A DNA stretch of 35,735 nt from NCBI GenBank assembly GCA_023431185.1, contig JAEYXS010000116.1, forward strand, positions 1 to 35,735. The letters run 5' to 3'. Each line of letters opens with the position of its first letter. Position 1 is the stretch's first letter. Below, piece by piece: positions 17,413 to 25,093 of the stretch. Below the pieces are notes generated by a model that worked only from the letters and a program-made list of their open reading frames with translations, searched no databases and had not been told where the DNA came from. Origin of the DNA: Verrucomicrobiota bacterium (GTDB lineage: Bacteria; Verrucomicrobiota; Verrucomicrobiia; Limisphaerales; JAEYXS01). The position numbers and the translations under genes are program-made.

Positions 17413-18678
17413 ATGAACCGCCGAACTTTCATAGCCAGCACACTGGCCTCCGCCATCGCCGCCAGCGCCCCCGCCTCCTTTGCTGCGGACAAGAAACGCG
17501 GCCCGCGCATTTTGCTGCGTTCCTCGTGGCAGGTCGTGAACATCGGGGACATCGCCCACACGCCCGGAGTGCTAACGCTCATCGAGAAATACATTCCCGA
17601 GGCGGAAGTAATCCTCTGGCCTTCTGGCGATATCACGCCCGAAGTGATCGCCATGGAGCACAAACGCTTTCCGAAACTGAAATTCGTGAAAGGCGGCATC
17701 AATCCTGACGGCACCACCAAGGTGAAGGAACTCGAAGAAACCATTAACTGGTGCGACTTCATTTTGCACGGCTCCGGCCCCTCCATGGTGGCCTACAAAG
17801 ATGTCTCCGCCGCAGTGAAACGCACTGGCAAACCCTTCGGCGTTTACGGCATCACTTATGGTGGCAGCACGAAAGAACAACAAGAGTTCATGGGCAAGGC
17901 CAAGTTCCTCTACTTCCGCGACACCGTTTCACTCGCCAAGGCCAAGGCCGAAGGCATCAACTGCCCCATCATGGAATTCGGCCCGGATGGCGCGTTTGCC
18001 GTCGATCTGCGCGATGATGCTCCGGCCGTTGCGTTCTTGAAAGCGAACGGGCTCGAAGAAAAGAAATTCCTCTGCTGCCTCGCCCGCTATCGCTACACGC
18101 CCTACTGGCTCATCAAGGAAGGCCGCCCTAAAGACGCCAAGCGCGATGCGCGCAATCAGGAGATGCGCGATCACGATACCAAACCGCTCCGCGATGCCAT
18201 CATCGCCGTGGTGAAACAGACCGATCACAAAGTGCTGCTCTGCCCGGAAGACGCCACGCAGATGACCATCACGAAGGAGGACATCTACGACAAGCTGCCC
18301 GAAGACGTGAAAAAGCGAGTCGTGTGGCGCGAGAAATTCTGGCTTACGGATGAAGCGCTCAGCACGTATCTTAAATCCTCCGGCATCTTTGGGCTGGAGA
18401 TGCACTCACCCATCATGTGCATCGGCAACGGCATCCCGGCCATCGTCTGCCGTTTCGAGGAACAGACCAGCAAAGGCTTCATGTGGCGCGACATCGGGCT
18501 TGGTGACTGGCTCTTCGACATGGACAAGCCGGATGAAGTCGCCAAGCTCACCGACACCGTCCTCAGCCTCGTGAAAGACCCGAAAGGAGCAAAAGCCAAG
18601 GTGACGAAGGCGGCGAAGTATGTGGAAGAACGGCAGCGCATCACGATGGGTGTGGTGAAGAGTAATCTGCCGATTTGA
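17413..18678 (+). CDS. Tat-exported polysaccharide pyruvyl transferase family protein
   Basis: A 421-residue protein beginning MNRRTFIASTLASAIAAS with a cleavable twin-arginine signal (to about 25). The rest has the fold of polysaccharide pyruvyl transferases: VVNIGDIAHTPGVL (41-54), DFILHGSGPS, PFGVYGITYGG, FRDTVSLAKAKAEG and FGLEMHSPIMCIGNGIPAI. The normal enzymes transfer pyruvate from PEP to sugars in the cytoplasm. Export through Tat would separate it from PEP, so the activity may differ. The family assignment is firm; the reaction is not. The TGA stop lies inside the -35 box of the promoter of the next gene. Confidence 0.8.
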   Translation: MNRRTFIASTLASAIAASAPASFAADKKRGPRILLRSSWQVVNIGDIAHTPGVLTLIEKYIPEAEVILWPSGDITPEVIAMEHKRFPKLKFVKGGINPDGTTKVKELEETINWCDFILHGSGPSMVAYKDVSAAVKRTGKPFGVYGITYGGSTKEQQEFMGKAKFLYFRDTVSLAKAKAEGINCPIMEFGPDGAFAVDLRDDAPAVAFLKANGLEEKKFLCCLARYRYTPYWLIKEGRPKDAKRDARNQEMRDHDTKPLRDAIIAVVKQTDHKVLLCPEDATQMTITKEDIYDKLPEDVKKRVVWREKFWLTDEALSTYLKSSGIFGLEMHSPIMCIGNGIPAIVCRFEEQTSKGFMWRDIGLGDWLFDMDKPDEVAKLTDTVLSLVKDPKGAKAKVTKAAKYVEERQRITMGVVKSNLPI

Positions 18679-18703
18679 CATCAATTTGATGGAGCTGTAT
18701 ATT
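18675..18703 (+). promoter_or_regulatory. Sigma70-type promoter of the VapBC pair, predicted leaderless start
   Basis: TTGACA (18675-18680) and TATATT (18698-18703) are separated by exactly 17 bases. This is a perfect -35 and a five-of-six -10. Transcription would begin about 18709-18711, at the ATG itself (18711). GCTG (18694-18697) and CAGC (18707-18710) form an inverted pair around the -10, a possible antitoxin operator. Confidence 0.7.
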
Positions 18704-18710
18704 TTCCAGC

Positions 18711-18965
18711 ATGACAAAAACTCAGATACAAGTCCCTGAGGAACTCTATCAGGAGATCAAGGATTTCGCCAAAAAACGGGAGTGGTCCTTGGCGGAGACT
18801 TTCAGAAGGGGAGCGGAATTGTTGCTGGAAACATATCCGCATCAAGCGCCTGTGGCTTCCACGGAATGGAAACCCCCAACCTCCCGGAAAGTTGGCTGGA
18901 AAGGTTTGACGGATCGGCAACTGCGTGACCTCGCCTTTGAAGGGCAAAACCCGCAACCCGATTGA
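18711..18965 (+). CDS. Ribbon-helix-helix antitoxin (VapB-like)
   Basis: An 84-residue protein. The N-terminal 40 residues (TQIQVPEELYQEIKDFAKKR, then SLAETFRRGAELLL) match a ribbon-helix-helix DNA-binding fold: a short beta strand followed by two helices. The C-terminal half (about 45-84) is polar and probably wraps the toxin. The stop lies 3 bases before the PIN-domain gene, the usual antitoxin-first order. Such antitoxins neutralise the toxin and repress their own promoter. A strong promoter directly abuts the start codon. Confidence 0.82.
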   Translation: MTKTQIQVPEELYQEIKDFAKKREWSLAETFRRGAELLLETYPHQAPVASTEWKPPTSRKVGWKGLTDRQLRDLAFEGQNPQPD

Positions 18966-18968
18966 CTG

Positions 18969-19412
18969 ATGCTTTCCATCGACGCGAACATCCTGCTCTA
19001 CAGTTACAGCGAGGCTTCGCCTCATCACGAGAAAGCCAAGGCCTTTCTGGTCTCGCTGACACAACGGGATGATGTGGCCTTGAGCGAATTTGTTTTGACG
19101 GAGGTTTATCTGCATCTGCGCAATCCAGCAGTGCTCGCGAAACCTCTTTCCCCGGCAGACGCCGTCGCTGTCATCCAGGAATACCGACTGCATCCGCACT
19201 GGCGTGTTTTTGGTTTTCCACCGCGCAGCCGTGATATCCATGCTGATCTTTGGAAAGCCGCCGCCACCCGAGAATTCCCAAGGCGGCGCATTTATGATCT
19301 GCGCACGGCGCTTTGTCTTCAAGCGTTTGGCGTCAAGGAATTCGCCACTTCCAATGTAAAGGATTTTGAAGGGCTGGGCTTTTCACGCGTGTGGAATCCA
19401 GTCGCAAGTTAA
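18969..19412 (+). CDS. PIN-domain toxin (VapC-like ribonuclease)
   Basis: A 147-residue PIN-domain protein. Acidic active-site residues fall where expected: D5 (SIDANILLY), E45 (VLTEV), D110 (RRIYDLRTA) and D132 in TSNVKDF. It should be a Mg-dependent endoribonuclease, by analogy cutting tRNA or rRNA when free of antitoxin. The start is 3 bases after the antitoxin stop. The pair interrupts the run of exported-protein genes, which suggests it arrived as a unit. Confidence 0.87.
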   Translation: MLSIDANILLYSYSEASPHHEKAKAFLVSLTQRDDVALSEFVLTEVYLHLRNPAVLAKPLSPADAVAVIQEYRLHPHWRVFGFPPRSRDIHADLWKAAATREFPRRRIYDLRTALCLQAFGVKEFATSNVKDFEGLGFSRVWNPVAS

Positions 19413-19440
19413 AGAGTTCTACCAAGCGATTTTAGCACTA

Positions 19441-20427
19441 ATGCATATGTGTCGTCTAAATTTACGGGAAAACTGGGCTGTTATTGCAGCAGGATTGAGC
19501 TTGATGGTTTTACACAGCCTTGCTGCCGAACCGATTGGAAATTCCAAAGTAGTGGAGAACACCCCAAACCTCGTCGCCTTCTGGACGTTCGGTGAAGAAG
19601 CCGGGCAACCTCGCGTCTCTACCGGCACGAAAGAGAAGCTACCCATGAAGGAGGTGGGCAGTCCGATCGCGCGGGTGGAGGGCGGGCCTTTCTCCGGCTA
19701 TGCGGCGGACCTGAATGGGAAACAGTATTTCTCCATCCCTTACGCCGAGACGGGTGATCTGAATATCAGCGGGCCCGATGCGCAGGTGAGCATGTTCGCC
19801 GTGGTGAACATCCAGAATCTCAAACAAAGCCGGACCATCGCGGGCATGTGGAGCGAGGGCAAAGGCGCGAATGACGACACCGGCACGCGCCAGTATTCCC
19901 TGCTCATGAACATGCCCACCTACGGCGGCCCAAACAAACTTGTGCCCCACATCTCCAGCGAAGGCGGTGTGACGCGTCGTGCGGATGGCAGTGCCTTCCC
20001 TTGGTGCGCCGATTACGCCGCTACGAAAAGTGAAGTACCCACGAACCAATGGTGCACGCTCGCCTTCACCTACGATGGAAAATACATCCGCGCTTACATC
20101 AACGGCGTGCTCGACAAGATGGAGCTCGATCCCGTGAAGCACAAACGCACCGATCCTTACTTCACCAAGGAAGGCCCGGATGGCAAAGATCGCGGTATGA
20201 ACCCATACTACCATGGACGGGGCATCTTCAAGCTGGACCCGGAGAAGCATAAGGACCGCATCGGTGGCTCAGATTTCACGGTGGGAGCGCGTTACGCAGT
20301 AGGCTCGATGCTAAAAGAGGCGACCATCGGCAAGTTCGGCGGCCTTGCGGTCTTCAACCGGGCGTTGACCGATGAAGAAATGAAGAAGCTCCACAACGCT
20401 GCGAATGTCAGTGCGTTGAACAAGTAG
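19441..20427 (+). CDS. Exported LamG/concanavalin A-like domain protein
   Basis: A protein of about 328 residues with an N-terminal hydrophobic signal (WAVIAAGLSLMVLHSLAAEP). One LamG/concanavalin-like jelly-roll domain fills the rest: LVAFWTFGEEAG (start), QWCTLAFTYDGKYIRAYING (centre) and FGGLAVFNRALTDEEMKKLH (end). These are the standard landmarks of LamG domains that bind sugars. An insert of about 60 residues between the central and final blocks is rich in D, K, H and G. No catalytic motif is seen, so a carbohydrate-binding role is likely. The start is ATG at 19441 (or 19447); the frame upstream to 19366 overlaps the toxin gene. Confidence 0.82.
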   Translation: MHMCRLNLRENWAVIAAGLSLMVLHSLAAEPIGNSKVVENTPNLVAFWTFGEEAGQPRVSTGTKEKLPMKEVGSPIARVEGGPFSGYAADLNGKQYFSIPYAETGDLNISGPDAQVSMFAVVNIQNLKQSRTIAGMWSEGKGANDDTGTRQYSLLMNMPTYGGPNKLVPHISSEGGVTRRADGSAFPWCADYAATKSEVPTNQWCTLAFTYDGKYIRAYINGVLDKMELDPVKHKRTDPYFTKEGPDGKDRGMNPYYHGRGIFKLDPEKHKDRIGGSDFTVGARYAVGSMLKEATIGKFGGLAVFNRALTDEEMKKLHNAANVSALNK

Positions 20428-20436
20428 CATCAAAGC

Positions 20437-20463
20437 GGTAGGGCCCGCTGTCCTCAGCGGGCC
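20437..20463 (-). repeat. Palindromic repeat GGTAGGGC-type, copy 1
   Basis: A 9-bp perfect stem GGCCCGCTG / CAGCGGGCC with loop TCCT, preceded by GGTAG. The same motif occurs at 26081-26107 in opposite orientation with two compensated stem changes. It lies 10 bases after the LamG stop. Confidence 0.7.
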
Positions 20464-20570
20464 GCCGCCGAAGACTTTGACAATCTTTAACCCATGATTC
20501 AGTGACTACTATCGCGTCCATTGACCTCATCAAGACCTGCTCAATCACTAGACGCAGTCGCTCCGCCAGC

Positions 20571-20619
20571 GGCCGGCTGAGGATCCCGACACCGCATCGG
20601 GACTAGCCGCCAGCCCTAC
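20571..20619 (+). repeat. Compound palindromic repeat ending in GCCCTAC
   Basis: The outer parts (GGCCGGCTGAGGA and CTAGCCGCCAGCCCTAC) resemble the 26081 repeat, with a hairpin TCCCGA-CACCGCA-TCGGGA (20584-20602) inserted at the loop. It faces the copy at 20437 and lies 21 bases before the oxidoreductase start. Confidence 0.55.
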
Positions 20620-20640
20620 TAACACAATCACTATCACACC

Positions 20641-22323
20641 ATGAACCGCCGCCAGTTTCTTCAAGCCTCCGGCACAGTCACAGCAGGCGCTTTGCTCGCC
20701 AGCCAGTCTGTCCTGACCGCTGCTGATGCCGCGAAAAGCTATGACGTCATCGTTTACAGCGCCGTGCCCTGCGGCATCGCGGCGGTCATTCATGCGGCGC
20801 GGGAAGGTGCCAAGGTGTTGCTGATCGAGCAGACGAAGCATGTCGGCGGGCTCAGTACCAGTGGCATCAACACGGCGGAGAGCGAGCATATGCTCAAGTG
20901 GACCATCGGCGGTTTTGCCGACGAGTTTTACGGACGCTTGGGCAAACACTACGACGAGACCAAGGCCGAACAGGGACCGCTCAAAGCCGGTGACCGACTG
21001 AATACTGTTTACTTCTTCGAATCCAGCGTGGCCGAGAAAGTGTATCTCGACATGTTGAAAGAAGCGGGCGTCCCGGTGCGCTACGGTCTCAATGTGGAAA
21101 AGGTCACTAAGCGCGGCGCAAAGATCACCAGCATCACGATGAGTGACGGGACCGAGTTGGAAGCGAAAGTGTTCATCGATGCCAGTTACGAAGGCGACCT
21201 GATGGCTCGCGCTGGTGTGAAGTATTCCATCGGACGCGAGAGCAAAGCCGAGTTCGGCGAAGAAGCCGCTGGCATCCGATTCGACAAAACGCCGCGCAAG
21301 GCGGCCACGGTGGATGCGCAAGGCAATCTGCTTCCGGGCATCAGTGCGTGGGCGAAAGACTTGAAGGAAGGCGAGGCGCATCGTTCCCCGATGAACTACA
21401 ATTTCCGCCTCTGTTTCGCCAAAGACCCGAAGCTGCAAGTGCCCATCCCGGCACCGAAGCACTACGATCGCAAACGCTACCAACTGCTCGAGAACTGGTT
21501 CAACGAGAAGACGGCGAAGAAAGAAGCGGTGAAGCTTACCGACATCCTCGACTTTTACGCGCGGCGTAATGGCAAGTATGAGGTGAACAACAAGCAGGCT
21601 GCCATCTTCTCCATCGGCCATTTCGGCGGGCAATTCGAGTATTCCGATGCCGATTACGCCAAGCGCGAGAAGATCATCGAAGATCATTGGGATTACACGC
21701 TTGGTCTGCTGCACTTCCTCGCGAATGAGGAGAGCGTGCCGGAAAATGTCCGCTCGGAGATGAAGTCATGGGGCTTGCACAAAGAGGAGTTCAAGGACAA
21801 CGGCAATCTGCCGTATCAACTCTATGTGCGCGAGGCGCGCCGTATGCGTGGCGAATACGTCGTCACGCAGATGGATGTGCAGGAGAACCGCCGCAAGCCG
21901 GACAGCATCGGCCTGAGCAGTCACTTCATCGACAGCCATCATGTGCAGCGCGTGGCGCTGTCACCGACGGAGTTCGTGAACGAAGGCCGCATCTGGCGCG
22001 TGAGTCGGGCGTATCAGATGCCTTACCGCGCCTTCACGCCGAAGAAAGCCGAGTGTGAGAATCTGCTCGTTCCCGGAGCCGCCAGCTTCACCCATGTCGC
22101 CTTCTGCTCCTATCGCCTGGAAAGCGTCTGGATGATCGCCGGCCACGCCTGCGGTGTGGCGGCGGCCATGGCGGCGAAAGCGAAGCAAACCGTGCACGAA
22201 GTGGATATGCCGAAGTTGCAGGAGAAACTCCGCGCACAGAAGCAGGTCGTGGACTTCATCCCCGGCCAGCCGGAGTTCTGGTATGATGTGAACAAGACGC
22301 CGAATGGACCGCCGGAGTTTTAA
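20641..22323 (+). CDS. Tat-exported FAD-dependent oxidoreductase
   Basis: A 560-residue protein with a twin-arginine signal MNRRQFLQASGTVTAGALLA and cleavage near residue 30. The FAD-binding beta-alpha-beta unit covers about 34-63 (DVIVYSAVPCGIAAVIHAAR, then KVLLIEQ). Its glycine motif is reduced: S40 and V42 stand where the first two glycines are usual, while G45 is kept. HVGGLSTSGI and VFIDASYEGDLMARAG are family landmarks of PF12831-type FAD oxidoreductases, common in Verrucomicrobia and Planctomycetes. The C-terminal region includes ESVWMIAGHACGVAAAMAAK. A sugar or carotenoid-like substrate is possible; none is proven. It stands 213 bases after the LamG gene. Confidence 0.85.
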   Translation: MNRRQFLQASGTVTAGALLASQSVLTAADAAKSYDVIVYSAVPCGIAAVIHAAREGAKVLLIEQTKHVGGLSTSGINTAESEHMLKWTIGGFADEFYGRLGKHYDETKAEQGPLKAGDRLNTVYFFESSVAEKVYLDMLKEAGVPVRYGLNVEKVTKRGAKITSITMSDGTELEAKVFIDASYEGDLMARAGVKYSIGRESKAEFGEEAAGIRFDKTPRKAATVDAQGNLLPGISAWAKDLKEGEAHRSPMNYNFRLCFAKDPKLQVPIPAPKHYDRKRYQLLENWFNEKTAKKEAVKLTDILDFYARRNGKYEVNNKQAAIFSIGHFGGQFEYSDADYAKREKIIEDHWDYTLGLLHFLANEESVPENVRSEMKSWGLHKEEFKDNGNLPYQLYVREARRMRGEYVVTQMDVQENRRKPDSIGLSSHFIDSHHVQRVALSPTEFVNEGRIWRVSRAYQMPYRAFTPKKAECENLLVPGAASFTHVAFCSYRLESVWMIAGHACGVAAAMAAKAKQTVHEVDMPKLQEKLRAQKQVVDFIPGQPEFWYDVNKTPNGPPEF

Positions 22324-22325
22324 CA

Positions 22326-22353
22326 GATTTACGATTTTAGATTTACGAATTAC
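22326..22353 (+). repeat. Four-unit heptamer array, GATTTAC type
   Basis: Units GATTTAC, GATTTTA, GATTTAC and GAATTAC follow each other without spacer, starting 3 bases after the oxidoreductase stop codon. It is one of several arrays with a 7-base period in this window. Confidence 0.7.
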
Positions 22354-22452
22354 GAGCTGATGGGCGCAATCAGGTGCTGGAGTTGGCTACCTTCATTTGC
22401 CCTCCGGGACAATTAAACTCCCTTTTCTCGATGTTTGATATTACCTCCAACT

Positions 22453-23523
22453 TCACTTCGCCTTGGTCTGGAAGGTCTGTTTGTGGCCGCTGGAGGGGAT
22501 GCTGATGGTGTAGCTCTTGCCATCGGGGGCCACGGACATCTTGATGTAGTTCGCCTCGCATTTCTCGTCATGATTGGCGATGTACTCCTTCACCGTGTTG
22601 TTCACGTTACCATCGGGGCGCAGATTCTTGTGCACCTGATACATGGCCTTGATGGAGGGCGTGGATTTCAGAGTACCGAAGGTCTGCGGGCCGCAGCCTT
22701 TGGTGGTGCCGTTGTTCATCACGGAGACGGTGGGTGACAGGCTCTTGATGAGGAGCGGGTTGTTGCTCACGTCGAGGCCGTGATGGTTCACCTGATAGAC
22801 ATCCACCGTGCCCGCGAGGTTGATGGGGCAGACGAGTTCGCCTTCTACGTTCCAAGTGAGGTCGCCGCCATTGAAGAAGCGGAACGCACCGAACTCGATG
22901 AGCGTCACCACGCTGTTCGCGTTATCGCTCTTGTCCTTTTCCTTGAGCGTGATGCCGTCGCACTGGGCATTGGCACCGGCGGGTTTCTTGCTGGTGAAGA
23001 CTTGATGCGCCGCGAGACAACGGACGTTCAGCTTCGCCACGGAAGCATCTTCGCTGGCCTTGAAGGGGATCGTGTCATCCGGGCGGATGACTTTGCGCTC
23101 CGCCTTGATGTCCTTGTAAGGCTTGATCATCAGCGGGAAGCGCGTGTCGCGCGGATTGTTGTCCGGGTTCGTTTCCGGAATGCCCTTGTCCCAGATGATG
23201 CCGAAGGGGATCTGTTGCGCGACTTCGGCCGCACCGCCGAAGTGGTCAATGTGGAAGTGCGTGGTGAGGAGGTTGTCGATGCGCTGCAAACCGGCGACTT
23301 CCTTGGCGACTTTCACGATGCGGGCGGAGTCGCGGCCACCGGGATTGCCGCTGTCGATGAGTAAGGATTCACCGGCGGGGGTGACGATGAGCGTGGAGCC
23401 GCCGCCTTCGGAATCGATCCAATAGACATCGAGGGTCTTGTCGGCAAGGCCGGCTGAGGTGGTGGAAATGGCGGCAGCAGAGAGCAGCAGGGAAAGGGTG
23501 AGCGATTTCGTGTGATGGTGCAT
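22453..23523 (-). CDS. Exported metallo-beta-lactamase-fold hydrolase (ComEC C-domain-like)
   Basis: A 356-residue protein with a signal peptide (SLTLSLLLSAAAISTTSAG). The metal-binding motif THFHIDHFGG is at 88-97 (H89, H91, D93, H94), preceded by LLIDSGNPGGRD. NHHGLDVSNN and the SVMNNGTTKG block supply later ligands. The layout resembles the MBL domain of ComEC and similar secreted hydrolases; the substrate is not evident. The start is at 23523, because the signal peptide begins there; an extension to 23562 has no support. Just downstream on its strand (22441-22425) the sequence AACATCGAGAAAAGGG resembles the end of the AACATCG arrays. Confidence 0.83.
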   Translation of the reverse strand: MHHHTKSLTLSLLLSAAAISTTSAGLADKTLDVYWIDSEGGGSTLIVTPAGESLLIDSGNPGGRDSARIVKVAKEVAGLQRIDNLLTTHFHIDHFGGAAEVAQQIPFGIIWDKGIPETNPDNNPRDTRFPLMIKPYKDIKAERKVIRPDDTIPFKASEDASVAKLNVRCLAAHQVFTSKKPAGANAQCDGITLKEKDKSDNANSVVTLIEFGAFRFFNGGDLTWNVEGELVCPINLAGTVDVYQVNHHGLDVSNNPLLIKSLSPTVSVMNNGTTKGCGPQTFGTLKSTPSIKAMYQVHKNLRPDGNVNNTVKEYIANHDEKCEANYIKMSVAPDGKSYTISIPSSGHKQTFQTKAK

Positions 23524-23580
23524 GAGGGGATTAAAGCGGGGCTCGGGAAGGGTTTCAACCACAGATGGCTGAGGGAAGCA

Positions 23581-23608
23581 GATAGTGGATTATTGATGGT
23601 GGATGGTG
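23581..23608 (+). repeat. Four-unit heptamer array, GATGGTG type
   Basis: Units GATAGTG, GATTATT, GATGGTG and GATGGTG run without spacer. The array lies between the start of the metallo-beta-lactamase-fold gene and the end of the Gfo/Idh/MocA gene. Confidence 0.65.
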
Positions 23609-23680
23609 GGAATTTAGAACAACAGATTTGTGGCAGCCAAAGTCCGCTGGTGGTTTGGCGGATGCTATAAGGCCCAGTCA

Positions 23681-23707
23681 GGGAACGCGCGGCAGCGCGT
23701 CCCTACC
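23681..23707 (+). repeat. Hairpin repeat ending in CCCTACC
   Basis: GGGAACGCGC and GCGCGTCCC pair around GGCA with one bulged A. The right end CCCTACC matches the ends of the repeats at 20619 and 26107. It sits 3 bases past the end of the oxidoreductase gene at 23711 and could act in its 3' end. Confidence 0.5.
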
Positions 23708-23710
23708 AAA

Positions 23711-24937
23711 TCACGCTTTCAGTTTGAGCGGATGGGCGCGGTCTTTGAGGGGGAGGCTTATGCGGCGTTTGTCGATGGCGGCTTGATAGACGGCCATGAC
23801 CATCTCCACGGCTTTCATGCCGTCGTAGCCGCTGCAGGCGGGTTCACCGCCGGTGCGGGCGGCAGTGATGAGGCTGTCGAGCAACTGGCGATTGCCCGCG
23901 GTGGTGTTGCGCTGGCTCTCGGGCACGCCGATGGTCGGATCGCCGGGCACGGGTTCCCAAGTTTCGGTCTGGCCTTTGTCGGTCCAAGTGCCGGGTTTGC
24001 GGAGGAAGATGCGCGGGGGGATGTTCGCCTGGATCTTCACCACGCCTTTGCTGCCGATGAGTTCGAGGCCCCAGTTCCCGGCCACAGTGGAATATGCCTG
24101 ACGGGAGATGAACAGGCCATTCACGCCTTTCGCAAAACCGAACTGCGCGTAGATGTCTTCGCCCGCCACCAAGCCGATGCCTTCGGTGGCTTTGCGGCCA
24201 TCGTTCGCCGTGATGTCGCGGCCGTGGGTGAGGACGCGGGCGGTGCACCATTGGGCGTCGCCAGCAAAGAGGCGCATGAGATCGAAGAGGTGGGTGCCGA
24301 GCACGAGCATGTCCTCGCCACCGGCGCGTTTGTCCTGCTTGCCGTTCGCGCGGATCTCAAGGAGGTCGCCGATGAGGCCTTTCTCCAGTTGCACCTTCAG
24401 ATAGACGATGTTGTGAGCGACGTGCATCTGGTGGGCGACGGCGATCTTGCTGCCGGACTTTTTGGCGGCGGCCAGAACGGCATCGGCATCGGCGAGGTCC
24501 GTGGTGAAAGGTTTCTCGGAATAGATGTGTGCGCCGACCTGGATGGCGGCGAGCGCCATGGCCTTGTGTTCCACCGTCCAGCGGGTGGCGATGCTGACGA
24601 GGTCGGGTTGTTCCACGGCGAGCATCTCGTGGTAGCTGGCGTAGGCCTTGGGGGCTTTGAGTTTGTCCTTGGCTTTGGCGAGGCCATCGGTGTTCGCATC
24701 AGCGACGGCGACGAGTTCCACCTCGGGGTGGCCGGTCATGACCACGTCCATGCCGTGGCCGTAATTGCCTTGGCCCGTGTGACCTATGACCACGGCGCGG
24801 AGTTTGCCGGTGACGCGTTTGGCGAGGAGCGGAGCGGCGGTCTGGCAGCCGGTGAGCAGGGTGGTGCCCGCGGTGGCAAGGGCGGTCCGCGCGAGGAATT
24901 GGCGGCGGGAAAGGGGCGTTGAACGGTCAAAAATCAT
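23711..24937 (-). CDS. Tat-exported lipoprotein of the Gfo/Idh/MocA oxidoreductase family
   Basis: A 408-residue protein. The N-terminus has a twin-arginine motif SRRQFLA (10-16) followed by a hydrophobic segment ending in the lipobox LLTGC with C31. This suggests Tat export and lipid attachment. The mature part has a Rossmann unit (AVVIGHTGQGNYGHG, about 48-62), VAVADAN and the EKPFTT motif (141-146), whose lysine is conserved in the family. Members use NAD(P) and sugars or inositols; exported forms usually carry tightly bound cofactor. The true start is ATG at 24937. It is divergent from tRNA-Phe. Confidence 0.87.
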   Translation of the reverse strand: MIFDRSTPLSRRQFLARTALATAGTTLLTGCQTAAPLLAKRVTGKLRAVVIGHTGQGNYGHGMDVVMTGHPEVELVAVADANTDGLAKAKDKLKAPKAYASYHEMLAVEQPDLVSIATRWTVEHKAMALAAIQVGAHIYSEKPFTTDLADADAVLAAAKKSGSKIAVAHQMHVAHNIVYLKVQLEKGLIGDLLEIRANGKQDKRAGGEDMLVLGTHLFDLMRLFAGDAQWCTARVLTHGRDITANDGRKATEGIGLVAGEDIYAQFGFAKGVNGLFISRQAYSTVAGNWGLELIGSKGVVKIQANIPPRIFLRKPGTWTDKGQTETWEPVPGDPTIGVPESQRNTTAGNRQLLDSLITAARTGGEPACSGYDGMKAVEMVMAVYQAAIDKRRISLPLKDRAHPLKLKA

Positions 24938-24972
24938 GGCTTTTGGGCGTGTGAAATTCCTGCAAATATGCC

Positions 24973-25001
24973 TTGCCAAATGGGGTGTCGCCAAGTTGAA
25001 T
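24973..25001 (+). promoter_or_regulatory. Putative promoter of tRNA-Phe
   Basis: TTGCCA (24973-24978) and TTGAAT (24996-25001) are 17 bases apart. They match the consensus at five and four positions and end 16 bases before the tRNA. The -10 is weak. Confidence 0.4.
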
Positions 25002-25017
25002 TGCGGCCCTTCGCTGT

Positions 25018-25093
<76 letters not shown>

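Noticed and set aside
23630..24922. 430-codon forward frame opposite the Gfo/Idh/MocA gene
   Set aside because: Low-complexity Gly/Ala/His composition and no motif; the reverse strand has the Tat signal, lipobox and EKP motif.
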